Assembly: GCA_031289615.1 (NCBI GenBank)
Contig: JAITPD010000025.1
Coordinates: forward strand, 1-64,000
DNA length: 64,000 nt
Origin: Lactobacillaceae bacterium
GTDB lineage: Bacteria; Bacillota; Bacilli; Lactobacillales; Lactobacillaceae
Direction: 5' to 3'
Shown: positions 59,037 to 64,000 of the stretch, one piece after another
Layout: each line of letters begins with the position of its first letter
Numbering within the stretch: position 1 is the stretch's first letter
Notes under the pieces: model-generated
The model's input: the letters and a program-made list of their open reading frames with translations, nothing else
The model's database searches: none
Told to the model about the DNA's origin: nothing
Translations under genes and position numbers: made by a program

Positions 59037-59931
59037 GGGTTGATCCTCCGTTCTTTACGACTTTGTTTAAATTCAAAGCACTTCGCAACTTTGGAAGCAA
59101 TAATGCCAAGCCCAAAATTACAGCACTAAACAAGTTCAAATCATTAGCATTGAATCCGACATACAAAACTGCGACCAATACGAAACGATACAAAATCGAA
59201 CCAATTACAATTGTGATTAGCCGTTCGCCAAGAGTCATTTGATCACTAAACGCCACCTCACCAATAATAATCGAAGCCAGCGCGACAACGATAATTCCAA
59301 TTCCCATATTTACATCTGAAAAGCCATTATTTTGCGCCACTAAAGCTCCACCAAAGGCAATCAAAGCGTTTGAAATCACAAGCCCCATATTAGTCATGGC
59401 GTCGGAATTAATGCCCATCGAACGCGCCATTGCTGGATTATCACCTGTTGCAATAAAAGCTTGTCCCAGTTCAGTTTGCAAGAACAGCGCCATTCCACCA
59501 GTTATGATTGTGATTAGAACTAAACCAACAATGACCGTTGGAAAATTAGTTGGTAAGAAGTTCAAGAACTTGGCGTTAAACAAGGTCTTATCACCGAGGA
59601 GCGACTTGTTGGCCTGTCCCATGATGCGCAAATTAATTGAGTAAATCGCCGTCATTGTCAAAATTCCTGCTAACAAAATTGGAATCTTACCCTTTGTGTA
59701 CAAAAGGCCTGTCACCATTCCAGCAACACCACCAGCAAGCGCCGCAACGATGGCCGAAATAAACGGATCAACTCCGGATGCTATTAACGTCACCGAAACA
59801 GCTGCTCCCAGCGGAAAAGTTCCTTCGACCGTCATATCCGGAAAGTTTAAAATGCGAAATGACAAGAACAGTCCAATTCCTAATGTGGCCCAAATTAAAC
59901 CTTGTCCAATTGCTGAAACTAAAATTCCCAT
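59029..59931 (-). CDS. trpY: ABC transporter permease (TrpY-like)
   Basis: 300 residues, about eight hydrophobic segments, member of the family of permeases paired with DUF534-type binding proteins. One base between its start and the stop of the binding protein. Confidence 0.88.
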   Translation of the reverse strand: MGILVSAIGQGLIWATLGIGLFLSFRILNFPDMTVEGTFPLGAAVSVTLIASGVDPFISAIVAALAGGVAGMVTGLLYTKGKIPILLAGILTMTAIYSINLRIMGQANKSLLGDKTLFNAKFLNFLPTNFPTVIVGLVLITIITGGMALFLQTELGQAFIATGDNPAMARSMGINSDAMTNMGLVISNALIAFGGALVAQNNGFSDVNMGIGIIVVALASIIIGEVAFSDQMTLGERLITIVIGSILYRFVLVAVLYVGFNANDLNLFSAVILGLALLLPKLRSALNLNKVVKNGGSTHA

Positions 59932-59932
59932 G

Positions 59933-60934
59933 CTATTTTCCTTCGCTTCCTACAAATTTAGCTGTTTTCATCATATCACTTGGAATCGTCAGACCCATTT
60001 TATCTGCTTGAGCCTTATTAATGACCAAATCGCCGTGCTTCATAAACTCAACCGGAGTAGTGGCTGGCTTTGAACCATCCAAAATTTTTGCAATCATTTT
60101 ACCTGTTTCAACACCAATCTGCTTTTGATTGATTGATTCAGAAGCAACTCCTCCATCTGTGACCATCGTATCAACCGTTGGGAAAACTGGCACTTTGGCT
60201 TCGTCTGTATTTTTAATCAAGGTCGTCATCGCTCCAGCAATTGTGTTGTCTGTTGGTACGAATACTGCTTGGACATTGTGATCTGCAACCATTTGCAATG
60301 ACGTTTGGTTCAAGTCATTTGAAGATGCAATTGAATACATTTTAACGGTTATTCCAGCTGCTTTAGCCAACTTTTCAAACTTTGTTGCCTCAGTTGTGGC
60401 TGAGTCATCAGAAGACGTATAAATTATTCCAACAGTTTTCAAATCTGGCATGAATTTTTTCATCATCGCCAATTGTTCAGCCAAAGGAGCTTGGTCTGAA
60501 ACGCCTGTGACGTTGCCACCTGGATGCGCGTAATTTTTAACTAACTTTGCGCCAATTGGATTAGTCGAAGCAGAGAAAACAACTGGTGAAGTTTTAATTG
60601 TATTCGCAATTGACACTGCAGCTGGCGTAGCAATTCCAACTGCAACCGCCGTCTTTTCATTAGCAAACTTAGTCGCCATCGTTTTCAAATTAGATTGATC
60701 ACCTTGCGCGTTTTGAAAGTCAATCTTAACATCCTTACCAACCTTATATCCACCTTCGTCCAAACCAACCCGAATTCCTTGATAGATTTGATCCAGAGCC
60801 GGATGCGACATGAATTGCATGACTCCCACGGTTGGAACTTTATTCTTGGCGGCCTTTTGCATACCACTTTGTACTCCTGCAGCAACTAAAATCGCTGCCA
60901 ATCCAACAATTGCACCAATAATTTTCTTATTCAT
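59933..60934 (-). CDS. trpX: ABC transporter substrate-binding protein (TrpX-like)
   Basis: 333 residues from ATG 60934 behind GGAGAAGATT. DUF534/YtrP family, with two alpha/beta lobes and SASTNPIGAKLV region. The N-terminal hydrophobic segment (IIGAIVGLAAILVAAGVQSG) has no lipobox Cys, so it is likely membrane-anchored rather than lipidated, unusual for a Gram-positive binding protein. First structural gene after the attenuator. Confidence 0.87.
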   Translation of the reverse strand: MNKKIIGAIVGLAAILVAAGVQSGMQKAAKNKVPTVGVMQFMSHPALDQIYQGIRVGLDEGGYKVGKDVKIDFQNAQGDQSNLKTMATKFANEKTAVAVGIATPAAVSIANTIKTSPVVFSASTNPIGAKLVKNYAHPGGNVTGVSDQAPLAEQLAMMKKFMPDLKTVGIIYTSSDDSATTEATKFEKLAKAAGITVKMYSIASSNDLNQTSLQMVADHNVQAVFVPTDNTIAGAMTTLIKNTDEAKVPVFPTVDTMVTDGGVASESINQKQIGVETGKMIAKILDGSKPATTPVEFMKHGDLVINKAQADKMGLTIPSDMMKTAKFVGSEGK

Positions 60935-60966
60935 AATCTTCTCCATTATCTATTTACATTCAAAAT

Positions 60967-61006
60967 AAAAAGTCCGCCCAGGCAATCGTTCCCCGTGCAG
61001 ACTTTT
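60967..61006 (-). terminator. Attenuator terminator of trpXYZ
   Basis: Minus AAAAGTCTGC, loop, GCGGACTTTTT followed by ATTTTG, 33 bases before trpX. Its left arm AAAAGTCTGCAC is complementary to GTGCACTTTT at 61050-61059, so an antiterminator can form instead. Confidence 0.85.
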
Positions 61007-61030
61007 CTTTTTCAGAAAATTATCATGCTC

Positions 61031-61107
61031 GCAGATTCGATTGCACTAGAAAAGTGCACGTCCGAATCTGCATCAGCAAGTTCGGTCGCGTCAGAAACGC
61101 CACCAAC
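61031..61107 (-). promoter_or_regulatory. Attenuation hairpins of the trpXYZ leader
   Basis: Stem 1:2 pairs GGTGGCGT (the Trp codons, 61097-61107) with ACGCGACC (61080-61091). A long hairpin pairs GCAGATTCG (61063-61071) with CGAATCTGC (61031-61039). The alternative CCGAACTTGC (61076-61085) with GCAGATTCGG (61062-61071) excludes both. This is the logic of ribosome-mediated attenuation. Confidence 0.7.
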
Positions 61108-61138
61108 CATTTAATTGTACATTCACAATCTTCATCAT
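61091..61138 (-). CDS. trpL: Tryptophan leader peptide
   Basis: Fifteen codons, MMKIVNVQLNGWWRF then TGA at 61091-61093, behind AGGTAGGAAATT. Tandem Trp codons TGG TGG at 61100-61105. The GWWR core is the same as in the E. coli trp leader peptide. Function is as a sensor: stalling at Trp codons when charged tRNA-Trp is low. Confidence 0.8.
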   Translation of the reverse strand: MMKIVNVQLNGWWRF

Positions 61139-61219
61139 AATTTCCTACCTGTATTAGATTTAATGATTTTATACTACCAAACATTTTTTGATAATGCAAG
61201 AATTTAAGTTAAAATTCAA

Positions 61220-61774
61220 TTAGAAAATTCGTTTGCGCAAACTTTCTAGACTTCCATTGTTTAAAAATACGTAACTAATCACGACTTCAATTGGCCACAT
61301 GATGGCATTTTTGATTATTCGCGTCCAAACAATTGGCGAAGACAGTGCTTCAGAAAATGAGTGAATTGGAATGAAACCGTATAAACTGAGCAACAGCGTA
61401 TTCATAATCACATTGGAAATCAAAAGTTGCAAGAACAGCGTGATAATCAAGCGCTGCCACGACAATTTTTCGCGATTATAGTATGAGACCCCAAAGATGA
61501 AAGCGTTAAATAATGCAATCAAGGCAAACGGAAAAATATAAGGTTGCCCTGCCATAAAATTAGTCAGAAAGTCCATAACAAATGCAACTGGCACGCCCCA
61601 AAGTGGCCCAAACCATTTTGCAATCAACCCAATCACAATAAATGTGAAGCTAATTTTTAAAAATGAAGTCCCGACCGTGAATCGCGCAATCACGAACTCC
61701 AAAGCCATCAAGACGCCTAATAATGCAATTCCTTGCACCCGCAACCGTGGAAAAGTAAATGCTAATGTCTTCAT
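61220..61774 (-). CDS. folT: Folate-specific ECF transporter S-component
   Basis: 184 residues from ATG 61774 (MKTLAFTFPRLRVQG) behind AGGAGGTG; about six hydrophobic segments, ARFTVGTSFLKISFTFIVIGL and WFGPLWGVPVAFVMDFL are FolT-like. The THF riboswitch upstream confirms folate as substrate. The ECF energizing module is not in the window. Confidence 0.9.
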   Translation of the reverse strand: MKTLAFTFPRLRVQGIALLGVLMALEFVIARFTVGTSFLKISFTFIVIGLIAKWFGPLWGVPVAFVMDFLTNFMAGQPYIFPFALIALFNAFIFGVSYYNREKLSWQRLIITLFLQLLISNVIMNTLLLSLYGFIPIHSFSEALSSPIVWTRIIKNAIMWPIEVVISYVFLNNGSLESLRKRIF

Positions 61775-61780
61775 TTGAAA

Positions 61781-61804
61781 ACACCTCCTAAAAAATTGGA
61801 GGGT
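61781..61804 (-). promoter_or_regulatory. folT ribosome-site sequestering hairpin
   Basis: Minus ACCCTCC pairs with GGAGGTGT, covering the folT ribosome site; likely the expression platform of the riboswitch. Confidence 0.6.
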
Positions 61805-61879
61805 TATCACCATGACAGTGAATGCGAAATTTACACCGCAAGAAAATGTTCTGCCAAATTCGCCCAATCACTGGTATCG

Positions 61880-61970
61880 TTTCCCAGCAATCAAACAAAT
61901 TTCAAACATTCTCTTTTCGTCCTCAACTCACATTCCGTTTTTGAGGCACTTAACGCGTAAATCTCTACCC
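61880..61970 (-). ncRNA. Tetrahydrofolate riboswitch
   Basis: Minus GGGTAGAGATTTACGCG, then TTAAGTG, P3 stem CCTCA/TGAGG, CGGAATGTGAG and GACGAA follow the order of the folT THF riboswitch (consensus parts GUAGA...GCGUUAAGUG...GGGAUGU...ACGAA). Located directly upstream of folT. Confidence 0.82.
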
Positions 61971-61998
61971 TGTGTAAAACGTCCGAAATATTAGACTT

Positions 61999-62004
61999 AT
62001 TATA
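61999..62004 (-). promoter_or_regulatory. -10 of folT transcript
   Basis: TATAAT on minus shortly before the riboswitch; no convincing -35. Confidence 0.45.
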
Positions 62005-62123
62005 CAAGTTTCAATTATAACGACTTCATTCTAGAATGTACATTGTTCGTTTTGTGATTTTTATCTTATTCAATCAAATATGGCTCCTTGGTTTTACCCT
62101 AGAAGCCCTAACTTGCTATAAAT

Positions 62124-62627
62124 TTATTTTTTATATTCTGCTAACCTTTTTCGCCTTTGCAAAAAGCCCGGAATTTCCCATGCTGCAATTACAATCAACG
62201 TGGCGATAATCATTCCCACTGGTGATTTCAGCCAATTAATAACTTTACCAAATCCAGGCACGATAAGAATGACTTTACCAAAGACGTTCTTTTTTAAGGT
62301 CTCACTATCAACCGCATTATTCGCGTCACCCTTCGTGATATACCCAGTCTTTGTTACTGCATAAATTCTGTGCGTAAATGAATAATGAGTCCCTTTAACG
62401 GCGATGATATCACCTTTTTGATAGGTCACTTGCTTGTGAATGATGACCATATCATTTGTCATAATTTTGGGTTCCATTGATCCCGTCATGACCACGGCCT
62501 CACCATAACCACCAACCGTCGGAAACTGATTCCCATTGTGGCGCATCACCATTGTGGCAATATTAAATGCAATCACCAAAACCATTAATACTGTGAAAAT
62601 AATTCCTAAAATCCGTCCAAGCTTCAT
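62124..62627 (-). CDS. SipW-like (ER-type) signal peptidase I
   Basis: Membrane signal peptidase. 167 residues from ATG 62627: N-terminal and C-terminal membrane segments, catalytic Ser in TGSMEP and His in FTHRIY (in place of the bacterial Lys), and the GDANN box, all marks of the SipW/Sec11 type. In Bacillus, SipW matures matrix proteins; its client here is unknown. Near sortase and the HigBA module. Confidence 0.88.
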   Translation of the reverse strand: MKLGRILGIIFTVLMVLVIAFNIATMVMRHNGNQFPTVGGYGEAVVMTGSMEPKIMTNDMVIIHKQVTYQKGDIIAVKGTHYSFTHRIYAVTKTGYITKGDANNAVDSETLKKNVFGKVILIVPGFGKVINWLKSPVGMIIATLIVIAAWEIPGFLQRRKRLAEYKK

Positions 62628-62748
62628 TATCATCCTATGTGTCCCTCGTATGCCGCAAAATATTTACTATAATATTCATTATCTACCTCGTTTTTGAAAT
62701 AAAAGCGGTATAAATATGAAAATAAATCTATGTCAGCCGTTTTATCAA

Positions 62749-63084
62749 TTAAGCCTTGGCCCAATCATAGCGTTGCACTACCTTATTTAGTGGCTGTTCT
62801 TGACGCTTCTTTCTGCTTTTTTCGAGCTGATACTTTGCATCCAATTGTAGTAACATCATAGCTTGCATGCCGGTTGCTTCCTCAATTCGATTTGCCACAT
62901 CTGCACTCATAAACACCTTGCGCCTCAAAATCTCTGACAGGTGCTTTTGTGATATTCCAATATGCGTTGAAAAATCAGTCTGATTAATTGAAAAATGGTC
63001 CATCATTTCCTTCAATGAATCTGCTGCGGATGTGTACTTTGGTAAATCAATTTTATTATTTCGATCAATTTTGACTTGGTACAT
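62749..63084 (-). CDS. higA: HigA-family antitoxin
   Basis: 111 residues with an XRE-type helix-turn-helix (FSTHIGISQKHLSEILRRKV near 38-57) of HigA. Starts 11 bases after the HigB stop. Neutralises HigB and represses the operon. Confidence 0.88.
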   Translation of the reverse strand: MYQVKIDRNNKIDLPKYTSAADSLKEMMDHFSINQTDFSTHIGISQKHLSEILRRKVFMSADVANRIEEATGMQAMMLLQLDAKYQLEKSRKKRQEQPLNKVVQRYDWAKA

Positions 63085-63095
63085 TTTTTTGCCTC

Positions 63096-63419
63096 CTAAT
63101 GGTAATCTTCAAATCCCACGATCACAACAACTACAACCTTCTTTTTATCAATAATTTGAACGTCATTTTCATCAAATCCAGCTAACAACATTCGCCAATT
63201 TTTACTGATACACACAGCAAAGAGCCCTTCGTATTTGCCATGTAACCCATGCAATCTTGCGGGTGGAATCGTTGATACATCATTCAATGTCCTTGCAGCA
63301 TCTATTTCAGACAACCTTTGAATAATTGCCTTCGTTTTGACTCTGCCGTATTCTTTTCTCAACAGTCGTTCACTGCTCAATATTTTTGCCAATTTATTCG
63401 TGTGCCCAATATACTCCAC
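63096..63419 (-). CDS. higB: HigB-family toxin
   Basis: 107 residues from GTG 63419 behind GGAG; RelE fold with LHGKYEGLFAVCISKNWRMLLAG and the C-terminal strand. Ribosome-dependent mRNA interferase in the family. First gene, before higA as usual for higBA, with a strong promoter upstream. Confidence 0.88.
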   Translation of the reverse strand: MEYIGHTNKLAKILSSERLLRKEYGRVKTKAIIQRLSEIDAARTLNDVSTIPPARLHGLHGKYEGLFAVCISKNWRMLLAGFDENDVQIIDKKKVVVVVIVGFEDYH

Positions 63420-63437
63420 TGCAAATCTCCAATCTCT

Positions 63438-63466
63438 ATAGTACCCAATGAGTATATACCTGTCAA
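63438..63466 (-). promoter_or_regulatory. Promoter of higBA
   Basis: Minus TTGACA (63461-63466), 17 bases, TACTAT (63438-63443). Confidence 0.75.
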
Positions 63467-63529
63467 GTATAAAACTCAGTTCATCTTTCCATCTAACAAG
63501 TAAGAACCAAATAAATCGCTAACTGTTAC

Positions 63530-63561
63530 AAAAAAACTTCCCACTCTAAAAGTGAGAAGCC
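63530..63561 (-). terminator. Terminator of the sortase gene
   Basis: Minus CTTCTCACT, loop, AGTGGGAAG then TTTTTTT. Confidence 0.85.
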
Positions 63562-63573
63562 ATTTATATAAAT

Positions 63574-64000
63574 TTATTTCACCCAACGTGTGTCGTTAGC
63601 ACTAAAATACTGCTGAATTTTCTTTGGTGTTTCCTTCCATTCGCGCGTCTTAACCAATTCACCCTGCATGATAACACGCCCAGCCTCTTCTGTGTAGTTA
63701 CAAGTAATCAGCGTGACTAGCTTCTTGCCGGTGACTGGTTGAACTACAGAGAGGTCTGTCGCCGGAATTTTTTGATACTTAGTTGTTTGATACGTATATA
63801 CTTTTTCTAAATCAGTGAGATAAATTTTTTGTCCCACCGCGCCTTTATAATAAATCGGGGTAAATAATAAATTTTTCATCGAATTGTCAGCTATAAAGTG
63901 ACTCGCCAATGCATAATTTCCTTCACCCATTTTTTGATTTTTAAAAAGCGTACCGGCGCCTAAACTTAAATTCAGATCTGCCACACCATTTGAAATTGGC
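63574..64000 (-). CDS. srtA: Class A sortase, C-terminal part (cut by window edge)
   Basis: Transpeptidase that anchors LPXTG proteins. The frame stays open through the window end (reading PISNGVADLNLSLGAGTL...). Catalytic His in YALASHF, Cys in LITCNYTEEAGR and the Arg beyond are present; the N-terminal membrane part is off the window. Confidence 0.93.
   Translation of the reverse strand, partial: PISNGVADLNLSLGAGTLFKNQKMGEGNYALASHFIADNSMKNLLFTPIYYKGAVGQKIYLTDLEKVYTYQTTKYQKIPATDLSVVQPVTGKKLVTLITCNYTEEAGRVIMQGELVKTREWKETPKKIQQYFSANDTRWVK

Noticed and set aside
61014..61113. Frame beginning ATG at 61113 (MVGGVSDATELAD...) in the trp leader
   Set aside because: No ribosome site, overlaps the leader peptide in another frame, and its composition follows from the hairpin arms.
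60967..61138. T-box or other riboswitch in the trp leader
   Set aside because: No T-box AGGGTGGNACCGCG-type sequence; the Trp-Trp peptide explains the layout better.

Overview
The window looks like chromosome of a low-GC, heterofermentative lactic acid bacterium of the Lactobacillaceae, most likely the Weissella/Leuconostoc branch (inference from gene content, a short 471-residue pyruvate kinase, a VanX-type dipeptidase, HrcA/CIRCE control and strong AGGAGG ribosome sites). Almost all genes lie on the minus strand; only tetR, the vanX-like gene and the aspartokinase run on plus. No rRNA, CRISPR array or intact insertion sequence is visible.

Layout. 0.2-5.7 kb: rluD-like, nadK, relQ, then groES-groEL behind a CIRCE operator and an HD hydrolase. 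5.7-7.5 kb: a Fic protein between two decayed gene ends. 7.5-21.5 kb: one long purine operon, purE-K-C-S-Q-L-F-M-N-H-D followed by fhs, which makes the 10-formyl-THF used by PurN and PurH; PurBox-like sites precede purE. 22-28.9 kb: a TetR-controlled ABC exporter, a RelBE-type toxin-antitoxin cassette between two copies of one terminator, an ECF S-component, an aminotransferase and a D-Ala-D-Ala dipeptidase-like gene. 29.2-33.7 kb: an unusual cluster of two class-3 lipase-like paralogues (one secreted, one without signal peptide) and two small exported proteins of unknown role. 34-43 kb: housekeeping genes (DUF402, acyltransferase, rarA, prfC) and a nucleoside hydrolase operon with a perfect cre site. 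43-54.5 kb: the acetylase-type diaminopimelate/lysine pathway (alr-lysA-dapH-dapL-dapA-dapB-asd plus a dehydrogenase, a candidate aminotransferase, and a divergent aspartokinase). 54.6-56 kb: a frameshifted secreted cationic-peptide gene coupled to two paralogous immunity-like genes. 56-64 kb: tRNA-Lys, pyk with cre sites, a tryptophan-type ABC transporter preceded by a Trp-Trp leader peptide and attenuator, folT with a THF riboswitch, a SipW-like signal peptidase, a HigBA module, and the C-terminal part of a class A sortase cut by the window edge.

Two things stand out. First, a ribosome-mediated attenuator (leader peptide ending Gly-Trp-Trp-Arg-Phe, mutually exclusive hairpins, intrinsic terminator) sits in front of the trpXYZ-like transporter. 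Second, the intergenic regions carry three families of short palindromic elements (called A, B and C here). A (about 157 bp) folds into a cloverleaf with compensatory base changes between copies; B (about 165 bp) is MITE-like with inverted ends and a covarying central hairpin; B always abuts the same end of A, and the A-B pair always follows a stop codon in one orientation. C is found once, inserted inside a B copy. These look like non-autonomous or 3'-UTR-active elements and are the main unexplained structure of the window.
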